Assembly (NCBI RefSeq): GCF_019929185.1
Contig: NZ_JAHZPC010000010.1
Location: 1 to 64,000, forward strand
Direction of reading: 5' to 3'
Length of the DNA stretch: 64,000 nucleotides
From: Streptococcus parasanguinis
GTDB taxonomy: Bacteria > Bacillota > Bacilli > Lactobacillales > Streptococcaceae
The notes beneath the pieces were generated by a model that saw only the letters and a program-made list of their open reading frames with translations, was not told where the DNA came from and did not search any database. Shown piece by piece: positions 25,264 to 32,898 of the stretch (position 1 is the first letter of the stretch; every line of letters starts with the position of its first letter). The translations under genes and the position numbers were made by a program.

Positions 25264-26070
25264 ATGAATAATTTGATTGAACTACAAGACGTCAATTTGA
25301 TCCGCAATGGAAAAGCCCTTTTAAAAGAGGTTAACTGGCAGGTGAAAGAAAATGAATGCTGGGCGATTTTAGGCCTCAATGGAGCAGGAAAATCAACCCT
25401 CCTCAAACTGTTGATGTCAGAATACTGGGCTAGCTCCGGTCAGATAACCGTCCTTGGGACTCGTTTTGGAGAAGGGGGAATTCCTGAATTACGGAAGCGT
25501 ATTGGAATCGTTAGCTCCTTTATTTCAGAAAGATTACCAGAGCATCTCCTAACCGAGCAAATTGTCCTCACTGGTCAATACAAGAGTAGTATTTTATATG
25601 CTGCATACGGGGAGGAGGAACTGAACTGGGCACGGGATATGCTGACTTCGATTGGGGCTAGCTCTTTGATCGGCCGCAAATACCGGGAGCTCTCCCAGGG
25701 AGAAAAGCAGACGGTCCTCATTGCACGAAGCCTCATGGACCAGCCAGATCTGATCATCTTTGACGAAGCTTCAAGTGGATTGGATCTCTTTGCCAGAGAA
25801 AAGCTCCTCCGTCAGATCCATCATATCAAACAACTGGATCACGCGCCAACCATGATCTACGTCACCCACCATGCAGAAGAAATTACAAAAGATATGACCC
25901 ATGTGCTCCTGCTCAAACATGGCCAAGTGGTCGAAGAAGGGCCAAAGGAAAACATCCTAACTCCTCATGTACTTAGCCAGTTTTACGAAGCACCAGTATC
26001 CCTTATTGATCTGGGTGACGAGCGACTCTTTGTCAAACCAGAAATCGCACACACAGAAGACCCTGAATAA
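25264..26070 (+). CDS. ABC transporter ATP-binding protein (YlmA-like)
   Basis: Stand-alone ATPase of 268 residues with Walker A GLNGAGKST (about 38-46), signature LSQGEKQTV (about 144-152), Walker B LIIFDEASSGLD and the switch His in VTHHAEEI. The Glu-Ile near the N-terminus (IELQDVNLIRNGKALL) is normal for importer-type ATPases. No permease is next to it. Similar solitary ATPases (YlmA) are annotated as molybdate-type by homology only. It ends at a terminator shared with the convergent antiporter gene. Confidence 0.82.
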   Translation: MNNLIELQDVNLIRNGKALLKEVNWQVKENECWAILGLNGAGKSTLLKLLMSEYWASSGQITVLGTRFGEGGIPELRKRIGIVSSFISERLPEHLLTEQIVLTGQYKSSILYAAYGEEELNWARDMLTSIGASSLIGRKYRELSQGEKQTVLIARSLMDQPDLIIFDEASSGLDLFAREKLLRQIHHIKQLDHAPTMIYVTHHAEEITKDMTHVLLLKHGQVVEEGPKENILTPHVLSQFYEAPVSLIDLGDERLFVKPEIAHTEDPE

Positions 26071-26075
26071 ATCAA

Positions 26076-26107
26076 AAAGTGCTAAGATTTTCATCTTAGC
26101 ACTTTTA
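26076..26107. terminator. bidirectional terminator, left copy of a perfect 32-bp direct repeat
   Basis: AAGTGCTAAGAT pairs with ATCTTAGCACTT. It follows the ABC ATPase stop codon directly. The same 32 bases occur at 26390-26421, with a repeat element between. Confidence 0.85.
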
Positions 26108-26389
26108 GAATGTAGACAAACTACTTTAAAGTAAAATAAGTTAAGCGATTTTGCAAAAAAATAAAAATGAGTTCCAATTTTTAAATCGATTCAAGAAAAT
26201 ACCGAAACTTTCCGCCGTGAGAAAAGTGCCTGAAACGTTATTGTTTCAGGCACTCGGAATTATTGAGGCCCTAGGCTCAATAATTAGTCATGGAACTTCT
26301 TGGATTGCTGAAATCATCCACTGGATAATTTCACCTAACGTCCGTACTCACCTAAGGAAAGTTTTTTATATGACTTTTTCTTCAATCTG
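26108..26389 (+). repeat. cloverleaf-like palindromic element, copy B (282 bp)
   Basis: This shares with copy A (7181-7425) the closing stem AAACTTTCC/GGAAAGTTT, the GTGAG/CTCAC stem, the GTGCCTGAAAC hairpin with a changed loop (gttatt for aattca), the AATTATTGAG hairpin and the ends (TAGACAAAC left; ACTTT...TTCAATC right). The third arm differs in sequence yet still forms a hairpin (TGAAATcATCCactGGATaATTTCA). It is flanked by perfect 32-bp direct repeats that are themselves a terminator. An 79-codon frame crosses it but has no coding character. Confidence 0.85.
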
Positions 26390-26421
26390 AAAGTGCTAAG
26401 ATTTTCATCTTAGCACTTTTA
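26390..26421. terminator. bidirectional terminator, right copy of a perfect 32-bp direct repeat
   Basis: This is identical to 26076-26107 and lies just after the antiporter stop codon on the minus strand. Each of the two convergent genes therefore ends at its own copy of one and the same hairpin. Confidence 0.85.
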
Positions 26422-26424
26422 CGC

Positions 26425-28479
26425 TTATCGATTTTGTGCATACTCGATCATATCGTATGGAAGAGTATTGGCACTTTCTCTTAGGGAGTAGCTTTCTAAT
26501 TCATTGACATTTTGACGCATGCGACGCGCTTGCTTGGCGGTAATCAGGTGTTGCGCTTCGTATTCAAAAATAATCTTACGCTCCAAATAATAGCCTCTCA
26601 ACATTTCATCGATATTATTTGGTTTTACCCGGTTAATAACCCGCTCCACAAAGGCTCCACTAGTAATAATGGCCGTCTCTCTCAGACGAGATTCTTGCAG
26701 GTAAGAGATCAAACTGCTCCGATAAACCCCTTTGAGGTCTTCCAAACTTTCAATGATGATTTCCGTATTGGCCAAATAAAGGGCCGCAATCTGGTCATAA
26801 TCAATGGCTTCTAACTTTCTATCTTCTCGGTTCCACCAAGTTCGAAAGCCAGAACCTAATGTTAGGATTTCATGGACCAGCAAACGCAAGATGCGGAAAG
26901 AAACCAAGAGGTAGTAAGTTAGACGAGACGAAAGGTTGCGATTGACCCGCTGCTCCATATTACGAAGATAGCGTTGGTAGACACGGTAGCCCCGCTCGCG
27001 CATCTTTCCTTCTTCGTAGGCTTGTTCCAAGCCGTCACTTTCAATACTCAAAATCAAGAGCTTCAGCTGTTCCCAGTCCTTTTGAATGAGCTTATTTTCT
27101 TGACTTAGAATCAAATTTTCAATCCGACCATGATAGTTATCAATCGCCGCATACAAGGGTCCCTTGTGCTTACTATTCTTTAGGTCTGCTTCTAATTCCA
27201 TGACGACATCATTTAAAATCGCGATCTGCATCAGGTAGTCATTGGTTTCTTCCTTATCTTCTGATAATTTTGGAAGTACCACTAAGCCAGCAATAAAGCT
27301 GACAAGGGTAACTCCTGCCACTAAAAAGAGTAGGACGGGGTATTCTTTTTCGATTTTGGTTGGAATCAAAAGAATCGTCGCAATCGAAACTGTTCCCTTC
27401 ACACCCGAAAAGGTCAGCAATAAGGCATCTTTCAGATAATTTCTCAATGATTTTTTTAGTCGAACCGTTCGGAACCAATAAAAGAGGTAAACCATGACAA
27501 AACGAATTAAAAAGAGCAAGGTTGTCAAAAGAAAGACAGAAACAACTAAAAGAAGATTGTTGTAAATGGGGCTACTTAAGATGGGCTTGGCGATCATTTC
27601 TAGTTCCATTCCCAAAATCACAAAGACCGACCCATTTAAGATAAAGTTGACCGTATTCCAGACGGTATGGCTCACAGTATCCACCCGGGCTTCAAGAAGG
27701 GTAATGTGCTTAAAGCGACTGGCTTTTAAGATCCCTGACACGACCACAGCGATGATACCAGAGACATGGAGTTCTTCTGCTAAGAAAAAAGTCAATAACG
27801 GGAGACTCAATTCTAATAACAATTCACTGGCAATATCACTAGCGCGAACACTCAAGAGTAATGTTTGCAGCCAACGGTTCACAAAGGCCGTCAAGATCCC
27901 CACCGCAAATCCTCCAATAATGGAGATTCCTAAGGAAATCCCTGCCTCTCCAAGAGAGAAACTCCCGGTCGCAAGGGCTGCCAAGGCCACTCGAAAGGCA
28001 ACTAGACCTGAGGCATCATTTAGTAACCCTTCTCCTTTTAAGATATTCGAAACCCGCTTTGGAAAGGTAAAGCGCTCAGACAGGGAAGCAAAGGCTACTA
28101 AGTCTGTTGGACCTAGAGCTGCCCCTACGGCCATACAGGCTGCTAAAGGAAGGCTCAGCCACAAGGAGTGAGCTGCCCACCCCAAACTAATGGTTGAGAT
28201 AAAAATCACTGGAAAAATCAAATAAAGAATAATGCGCCAGTGCTTTAAGACAGAAGTAATATCTGCTTCTTCTGCCTCTCGAAATAAGAGAGGGCCAATG
28301 ACCAAGGCCAGAAAGAGCTCTGTATCTAGATGAAAATTTTCTTCTGGGACAAAGATGGCCCAAACGATCCCTAGTAAGATTTGAATCAAAGGCAGAGGAA
28401 GGCTCGGCACAAGCTTGTTGGTGACATTTGAGACGATCAAGATCATCGAGAAGATCACTGCATAAAGGAGTAATTCCAT
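26425..28479 (-). CDS. CPA1-family Na+/H+ antiporter (NhaP/YjcE type)
   Basis: 684 residues. The first 400 or so form about 12 membrane helices with the CPA1 signature GPTDLVAFASL (about 127-137, the ion-binding Asp) and GEGLLNDASGLVAF (about 148-161). The rest is a hydrophilic, helical cytoplasmic tail that probably regulates transport. It exchanges Na+ or K+ for H+ and so serves pH and salt tolerance. It is the last gene of a same-strand group with a small hypothetical gene and the ytqB/ytqA-like genes. Confidence 0.9.
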   Translation of the reverse strand: MELLLYAVIFSMILIVSNVTNKLVPSLPLPLIQILLGIVWAIFVPEENFHLDTELFLALVIGPLLFREAEEADITSVLKHWRIILYLIFPVIFISTISLGWAAHSLWLSLPLAACMAVGAALGPTDLVAFASLSERFTFPKRVSNILKGEGLLNDASGLVAFRVALAALATGSFSLGEAGISLGISIIGGFAVGILTAFVNRWLQTLLLSVRASDIASELLLELSLPLLTFFLAEELHVSGIIAVVVSGILKASRFKHITLLEARVDTVSHTVWNTVNFILNGSVFVILGMELEMIAKPILSSPIYNNLLLVVSVFLLTTLLFLIRFVMVYLFYWFRTVRLKKSLRNYLKDALLLTFSGVKGTVSIATILLIPTKIEKEYPVLLFLVAGVTLVSFIAGLVVLPKLSEDKEETNDYLMQIAILNDVVMELEADLKNSKHKGPLYAAIDNYHGRIENLILSQENKLIQKDWEQLKLLILSIESDGLEQAYEEGKMRERGYRVYQRYLRNMEQRVNRNLSSRLTYYLLVSFRILRLLVHEILTLGSGFRTWWNREDRKLEAIDYDQIAALYLANTEIIIESLEDLKGVYRSSLISYLQESRLRETAIITSGAFVERVINRVKPNNIDEMLRGYYLERKIIFEYEAQHLITAKQARRMRQNVNELESYSLRESANTLPYDMIEYAQNR

Positions 28480-28491
28480 CTTCCTCCCTCC

Positions 28492-28746
28492 CTAGCGTTC
28501 TTGGCAGCAAGTCTCAAATTGCTGTTTTAACTCCGCAATCTTTTGGTCTGTCTTGGTTACATCCTTGTGCTCAATCTTCTTTTGGCACCGCTCCATCTCA
28601 AGCGCAACCAATTTCTTTTTAATTTTGAGCATCTTTTTGGTCATATGGGCTTCATCATAAAAACCGATTGCACGCTCGTGAATGGTTGATTCGACAAAAT
28701 GGTGTCTCAATCCTTCAATTTTATTTTTTAAATATTCTTTATCCAT
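28492..28746 (-). CDS. small hypothetical protein, charged and helical
   Basis: 84 residues, rich in Lys, Glu and His, with no membrane segment. The pattern (KKMLKIKKKLVALEMERCQKKIEHK...) suggests a helical hairpin or coiled coil. A CC pair lies near the C-terminus (FETCCQER). It overlaps the ytqB-like gene by eight bases, so it is translated as part of that operon. I do not recognise a function. Confidence 0.7.
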   Translation of the reverse strand: MDKEYLKNKIEGLRHHFVESTIHERAIGFYDEAHMTKKMLKIKKKLVALEMERCQKKIEHKDVTKTDQKIAELKQQFETCCQER

Positions 28747-29302
28747 GACGATAGCTTTCTAATTTTTCAATCATGACCAAAAACGGTGGTTGGTTCACTT
28801 GATTCAGTGTCCGGTAGATGGTCGCTGTATATTCTTTTTGTGGGAGCTGGCTGACAAAGTCCAGCACTGCATCACGCTCGATGTCTCCTCCCTCATGACC
28901 ATAATAGATCATCAAAGCCATTCGCCCACCTTTTTCTAGGCGAGCACAGATTTTTTCCATCGCTTCAATAGTAGTAGCCGGAAGAGTAATGACCGATTTA
29001 TCCGCAGATGGCAGATAACCTAGATTAAAAATAGCTGCTTTGAGGGTCTCCACATATTGGTCCACATGCTGGTGGCCATCTAAAATCAACTGAACATGCT
29101 GAAGCCCCAACTTTTCCAATCTTTCTTGGGTATTTACAAGGGCCTGTTCTTGAATATCAAAGGCATAGACCTGGCCTGCTAGTTTGGCTAAAAAGGCCGT
29201 ATCATGTCCATTTCCCATGGTGGCATCTACCACGACATCTTCTTTGGTGATGACTTCTGCTAAAAATTGATGGGCCATTTCAAGTGGTCGAAGCATTGGC
29301 AC
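28739..29302 (-). CDS. class I SAM-dependent methyltransferase (YtqB-like)
   Basis: 187 residues of the rRNA-methylase-like YtqB family. SAM motif I is VVDATMGNGHDTAFLA (about 24-39), with the acidic loop VYAFDIQEQAL, and a motif near IFNLGYLPSADK (about 91-102) resembling the catalytic NPPY region. It overlaps the radical SAM gene by 23 bases; the ytqA-ytqB pair is conserved in Firmicutes. Recent structural work on Firmicute homologues points to tRNA modification, but the exact product is not deducible here. Confidence 0.82.
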   Translation of the reverse strand: MPMLRPLEMAHQFLAEVITKEDVVVDATMGNGHDTAFLAKLAGQVYAFDIQEQALVNTQERLEKLGLQHVQLILDGHQHVDQYVETLKAAIFNLGYLPSADKSVITLPATTIEAMEKICARLEKGGRMALMIYYGHEGGDIERDAVLDFVSQLPQKEYTATIYRTLNQVNQPPFLVMIEKLESYRHG

Positions 29303-30230
29303 TCTCCTTTTCTTCTAGCTTACATCCTTGAGTACTTCCACGACGACGCATTTCAGTTTCAATAGCGTTTAAGACTTCCCATTTGTTGAGGCTCCACATA
29401 GGGCCAATCAACATATCCCGTGGTGCGTCTCCTGTAATCCGGTGGATGACGATATGTTTGGGGATAATTTCTAACTGGTCACAGATGACCTTGACATATT
29501 CTTCCTGGCTCATGAGTTGGAGTCGTCCTTCATGATAGTCTCGTTGCATCCGTGTATTGGTCATCAAATGCAAGAGATGCAACTTGATCCCATCAATTTC
29601 ATTATCGGTCACACAACGGCGAACATTTTCTACCATCATCTCATGCGTTTCCCCCGGAAGGCCATTGATCAAATGGGACACGATCTCAGCCTTCGGCACC
29701 TGTTTGCGAATCCGCTTGACTGTTTCAACATAGAGGTCATAACTATGGGCCCGATTGATTAATTGAGACGTCGCTTCATAAGTCGTCTGAAGCCCCAACT
29801 CAATCGTCACATGCATGCGATCGGTCAGCTCTGCTAGATAGGCCAAGGTATCATCTGGTAAACAATCCGGACGCGTACCGATGTTGATTCCTACTACTCC
29901 TGGTTCATTGATGGCCTGCTCATAACGCTCTCGAATGACGTCCACCTTATCGTGGGTATTGGTGAAATTTTGAAAATAGACCAGATACTTCTTCACATCC
30001 GGCCATTTCCGATGCATAAAGTCAATCTCTTTGTAAAATTGTTCTCGAATCGGAGCTTCTGGGGCCACAATGGCATCTCCTGAACCCGAGACCGTACAAA
30101 AAGTACAGCCACCGTGGGCGACTGTTCCGTCTCTATTGGGACAATCAAAGCCTGCATCAATAGGGACTTTAAAGGTCTTTTCTCCAAATAAGGTTCGATA
30201 ATAATCATTCAAGGTATTGTAGGATTTCAT
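29280..30230 (-). CDS. TIGR01212-family radical SAM protein (YtqA-like)
   Basis: Radical SAM protein with the cluster motif CPNRDGTVAHGGCTFC, an unusual spacing typical of the TIGR01212/Elp3-like group, and a TIM-barrel core. I set the start at the ATG at 30230 (MKSYNTLNDY, 316 aa): a -10 box TATAAT lies at 30238-30243, so upstream ATGs (30239, 30278) would be outside or at the edge of the transcript. No Shine-Dalgarno is present and a leaderless mRNA is predicted. Partner of the ytqB-like methylase; the pair probably modifies RNA. Confidence 0.85.
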   Translation of the reverse strand: MKSYNTLNDYYRTLFGEKTFKVPIDAGFDCPNRDGTVAHGGCTFCTVSGSGDAIVAPEAPIREQFYKEIDFMHRKWPDVKKYLVYFQNFTNTHDKVDVIRERYEQAINEPGVVGINIGTRPDCLPDDTLAYLAELTDRMHVTIELGLQTTYEATSQLINRAHSYDLYVETVKRIRKQVPKAEIVSHLINGLPGETHEMMVENVRRCVTDNEIDGIKLHLLHLMTNTRMQRDYHEGRLQLMSQEEYVKVICDQLEIIPKHIVIHRITGDAPRDMLIGPMWSLNKWEVLNAIETEMRRRGSTQGCKLEEKESANASTT

Positions 30231-30237
30231 ACTTTTC

Positions 30238-30265
30238 ATTATAGCAAAAAAAGAGTCGAACTCAA
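30238..30265 (-). promoter_or_regulatory. promoter of the ytqA-like operon
   Basis: A -35 TTGAGT (30260-30265) and a -10 TATAAT (30238-30243) have a 16-bp spacer. The -35 and spacer lie inside the terminator of the upstream PAP2 gene. The +1 falls on or one base before the ATG at 30230. Confidence 0.7.
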
Positions 30266-30281
30266 AACACGAGTCCAACTC
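30245..30281 (-). terminator. terminator of the PAP2 gene
   Basis: GAGTTGGACTC and GAGTTCGACTC pair along 11 bp (two of them G-U) and are followed by seven T on the minus strand. It overlaps the next promoter. Confidence 0.8.
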
Positions 30282-30292
30282 CTAGTTGTTAG

Positions 30293-30943
30293 TTATTTTT
30301 GCTTCCCTGTAAAGCGCCATTGAAACCGCAAGCGATCGTACAAGGGGTACTCAAATTGCAAGACAGCAAGGCCCAAAATCATACTGCCGAGAACGTCTGA
30401 TGGATAGTGGACCCCGACATAAATACGGGAGACCACAATGGTCACAATTCCCATAACCAGCAAGCCTTGAAGACAATAGCGGGCTGTTTTATGTTTTACA
30501 TGTTGGCCGATTATGATGATCAAACTTCCCAAAACAAGGGTAGACGCCAGTGAATGACCACTCGGGAAAGAAAAGCCCTTTTCCTCTACAAGATGAAGAA
30601 TACTTGGTCTCGGTCTCTGATAGATATTCTTTAGAAGAAGAACCAAAAGACCAGTCAATACCAGATTGCTCCCAAGAAAAAGAGCTTCACTGTACCATTT
30701 CTTATAGGCAAAGACCGCTAGCAGAAGGCCCACCCAGATGACAATGATCTTGGTATCCATGACGTGGGTCACCTTGGTAAAGAAAGCCGTCAGTGGTGCA
30801 GGCAGATCGCCTCGAATAGTAGATTGAATCGCGCTATCAAAACCAGTTAATTGTTGCGGGTAAAAACGAATCATATACCCGAGAATGACAAAAATGAGAA
30901 GGGCGAAGCTTGCCTTCGCCCAATGTTGTTGTTTATTTTTCAT
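30293..30943 (-). CDS. PAP2-family membrane phosphatase
   Basis: 216 residues, about six membrane segments, with the phosphatase motifs KNIYQRPRPS (C1), PSGHS (C2) and SRIYVGVHYPSDVLGS (C3). Such proteins dephosphorylate lipid pyrophosphates, for example undecaprenyl pyrophosphate or phosphatidylglycerol phosphate; substrate unknown. It overlaps ribU by 11 bases and so is under the FMN riboswitch transcript as well, a linkage that may be coincidental. Confidence 0.85.
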   Translation of the reverse strand: MKNKQQHWAKASFALLIFVILGYMIRFYPQQLTGFDSAIQSTIRGDLPAPLTAFFTKVTHVMDTKIIVIWVGLLLAVFAYKKWYSEALFLGSNLVLTGLLVLLLKNIYQRPRPSILHLVEEKGFSFPSGHSLASTLVLGSLIIIIGQHVKHKTARYCLQGLLVMGIVTIVVSRIYVGVHYPSDVLGSMILGLAVLQFEYPLYDRLRFQWRFTGKQK

Positions 30944-31490
30944 ATTTTTTCAAAATCGGTTGCAAAAGAGTGTAGATCAAACCAAATGCGATGGCCCAAA
31001 TCACTCCTTCGATCAGGTTAAACGGTGCAACCATTGCAGCTAAATAGTGGACAAGCCCTAGTGTTTTCGAAATATCATAGTTCATAAAACGAGCATACAA
31101 AGGGATTGCATAGACATAATTCACCAATACCATCGTGATACTCAAGCTGATCGTTCCAATAATCGTAGCCAGGACAAATCGGCCATGGGTCCGTTCCTTG
31201 TTCCAAATCCATGCAAAAGCAAGGACAAAAACAAGAACTCCAATGATATTGATTGGTAGTCCGATCAAGGTCTCAAGCCCCTTATTATTAAGAGCTAATT
31301 TAAGAACAGATCGGATCAAGGTCACCCAAACAGCACTTTTAAAATCCAACAAGACCAAAGCCAACAAAATGGCGATGATACTCAAATCAATTTTGAAGAA
31401 ATCTATCAAGAAAGAAAATTGATAGAACATCAAAATAAAAGATAATGCGGATAAAACAGCCACTAGGGTCAGTTTACGTGTATTTGTCAT
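30933..31490 (-). CDS. ribU: riboflavin ECF transporter S component
   Basis: Substrate-binding membrane subunit (185 aa, about six helices) of an ECF transporter. It binds riboflavin and uses the shared EcfAA'T module encoded elsewhere. The N-terminus MTNTRKLTLVAVLSALSFILM is typical of the family. The start is the ATG at 31490 with GGAGGAACC upstream; a TTG at 31505 would lie in that ribosome binding site. The upstream FMN riboswitch confirms the riboflavin assignment. The PAP2 gene follows in the same transcript. Confidence 0.93.
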   Translation of the reverse strand: MTNTRKLTLVAVLSALSFILMFYQFSFLIDFFKIDLSIIAILLALVLLDFKSAVWVTLIRSVLKLALNNKGLETLIGLPINIIGVLVFVLAFAWIWNKERTHGRFVLATIIGTISLSITMVLVNYVYAIPLYARFMNYDISKTLGLVHYLAAMVAPFNLIEGVIWAIAFGLIYTLLQPILKKYEK

Positions 31491-31711
31491 AACAGGTTCC
31501 TCCAATTTTTTAAAAATTAGAGAAGCTGGAAAGACGTCTACCCCATCATTCTACTCTAAACTATTTAAACAAAGCTTAAACTAGAGAACATTCTAGTCAC
31601 TTTAGCTGGTCCCCATTGAAAATACCGCTAGTCAATCATAGCACCTAACGTCTTATTCCTATGCATCAGCTCTAAACAGATCAGAATAGCTGTCAGTCTA
31701 TTCGTCTCTCG

Positions 31712-31940
31712 TCTTCTCCCATCCAGACTATACTGTCGGTTGTGGAGTCACACCACATCAGCTTGCGCTCGCGGACTTCTTTTAGAATATGGAGATGGAG
31801 ATTTTTCTTTTAAACGATACGACAAGCTGTAGGCATAACTTCTCGTTAAGCAAAGCTTGGCAACAAAGTATAAAAGGAAAAGAACATTTCCTAGTAAAAG
31901 TCACCGCCGGTCGGGAATCTCACCCTGCCCTGAAGACCTT
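31712..31940 (-). promoter_or_regulatory. FMN riboswitch (RFN element) of ribU
   Basis: The minus strand carries the RFN blocks in order: TCTTCAGGGCAGGGTGAG, ATTCCCGACCGGCGGTGAC, then a variable arm, then GCTGATGTGGTGTGACTCC, and ACCGACAGTATAGTCTGGATG. FMN binding is known to reduce expression. About 220 nt lie between the aptamer and ribU. I see no clean U-tract terminator there, so control may be at translation or by weaker structures. Confidence 0.93.
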
Positions 31941-31943
31941 TTC

Positions 31944-31972
31944 ATGATAACAAAAAAAACTTGCCTAGGCAA
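31944..31972 (-). promoter_or_regulatory. ribU promoter
   Basis: A -35 TTGCCT (31967-31972) and -10 TATCAT (31944-31949) are 17 bp apart, placing the transcript start close to the RFN element. The -35 box lies in the trmL terminator hairpin. Confidence 0.55.
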
Positions 31973-31978
31973 GTTTTT
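31951..31978. terminator. terminator of trmL
   Basis: ACTTGCCTAGGCAAGT is a perfect palindrome with T-runs on both sides, so it can act in both directions. Confidence 0.85.
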
Positions 31979-32022
31979 GTAACGTCATGGATGACGTCGT
32001 TCGGATGTTTGGTTTTTATCGG

Positions 32023-32565
32023 CTATTTGAGCTTGTCGTGCTCATAACGATGGCTCAACTCCAGCCCCTTAAAACCTTGCTGGCGGAGTGCCTCATAGAC
32101 AATCATGCAGACGGTATTGGAGACATTTAAACTACGGACATGCTCATCATTCATCGGAATGCGAATGGCCTTCTCTTCGTGCTGGCGCATAAAATCTTCC
32201 GGCAATCCTTTGTCCTCGCGTCCAAACAAGAAATAATGGGATTTCCCATCCTGATAAGAAACGTCCGAATAAGTCTGATTTGCAAACTTAGACACCAAGT
32301 GCACCTGACCGTCACGCGCTGCTTCCATAAACTCTTCTAAGCTATCATAGAAACGGACATCCAGCTTGTCCCAGTAATCGAGTCCTGCTCGCTTCATCTT
32401 GCGATCATCGATCGGAAAAGCCATGGGACGAATAATATGTAAGGGAGAATTGGTTGCCGCACAGGTCCGTGCAATATTGCCCGTATTTTGTGGAATCTGA
32501 GGTTGGAACAAGACGATGTGGTTTTGAGCTGCTGACTCTTGGTAGTCCAGTTCTTCAATATTCAT
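32023..32565 (-). CDS. trmL: tRNA (cytidine/uridine-34 2'-O)-methyltransferase TrmL
   Basis: SPOUT-class methylase that methylates the wobble ribose of some leucine tRNAs. The knotted C-terminal motifs are visible: [12 protein letters not shown] (about 27-38), FGREDKGLP (about 112-120) and [27 protein letters not shown] (about 135-161). At 180 residues it is slightly longer than E. coli TrmL. The leader has a strong promoter and two hairpins, the second a terminator, so expression is probably attenuated. It is monocistronic. Confidence 0.9.
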   Translation of the reverse strand: MNIEELDYQESAAQNHIVLFQPQIPQNTGNIARTCAATNSPLHIIRPMAFPIDDRKMKRAGLDYWDKLDVRFYDSLEEFMEAARDGQVHLVSKFANQTYSDVSYQDGKSHYFLFGREDKGLPEDFMRQHEEKAIRIPMNDEHVRSLNVSNTVCMIVYEALRQQGFKGLELSHRYEHDKLK

Positions 32566-32583
32566 ACTCGATCTCTTTCTGAT

Positions 32584-32697
32584 AAAAAAATAGCCACACT
32601 GCCCGGAGTCAAGCTCAGCAAACAGCGTGGTTACAGCTTCATTAACTTAACTCACAACAGGTTTGAGGTAAATCAACGAAGGTACTTTTTAAGTATA
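32584..32697 (-). ncRNA. two-hairpin leader RNA of trmL (cis-regulatory candidate)
   Basis: A strong promoter (-35 TTGACA at 32714-32719, -10 TATACT at 32692-32697, 16-bp spacer) starts a transcript near 32685. Hairpin 1 (32637-32681) has an 18-position stem (CTTCGTTGATTTACCTCA opposite TGAGTTAAGTTAATGAAG) with one mismatch. Hairpin 2 (32588-32632) is a terminator: CCACGCTGTTT with GGGCAGTGTGG and then TTTTTTT. The layout, a hairpin plus terminator before an RNA methylase gene in Lactobacillales, recalls the 23S-methyl RNA motif of Rfam. I cannot confirm that identity without an alignment. Confidence 0.7.
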
Positions 32698-32865
32698 TCA
32701 CTTTTGAAGCTCCTGTCAATAGTTTTTTTAGATTTTTTTAAGAAACTTTATCAAAGTTTTCGATCCCTCCTCATTCTTCTATTTTGACAATTTTTCCCAC
32801 TTGTTCTTAGCTTGGTAAGATTCCTCCAGAAAGTCCTTAAAATAGATGAATTTTTCTTGAAAATA

Positions 32866-32886
32866 GAGTATGATAGAAGCATACTC
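32866..32886 (+). promoter_or_regulatory. inverted repeat before trkA
   Basis: GAGTATG (32866-32872) and CATACTC (32880-32886) lie immediately upstream of the trkA Shine-Dalgarno and overlap a likely -10 box (TATGAT). It could be an operator or a 5' UTR hairpin that limits ribosome access. No regulator can be named. Confidence 0.45.
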
Positions 32887-32898
32887 TGGAGGTAATCT

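Noticed and set aside
26151-26390. 79-codon plus-strand frame across repeat copy B
   Set aside because: It crosses the palindromic arms of the repeat and ends in the duplicated terminator; no homologous frame in copy A.
27566-28171. 201-codon plus-strand frame over the antiporter gene
   Set aside because: It is the antisense of a strongly conserved membrane transporter; composition is that of a shadow frame and it has no ribosome binding site.
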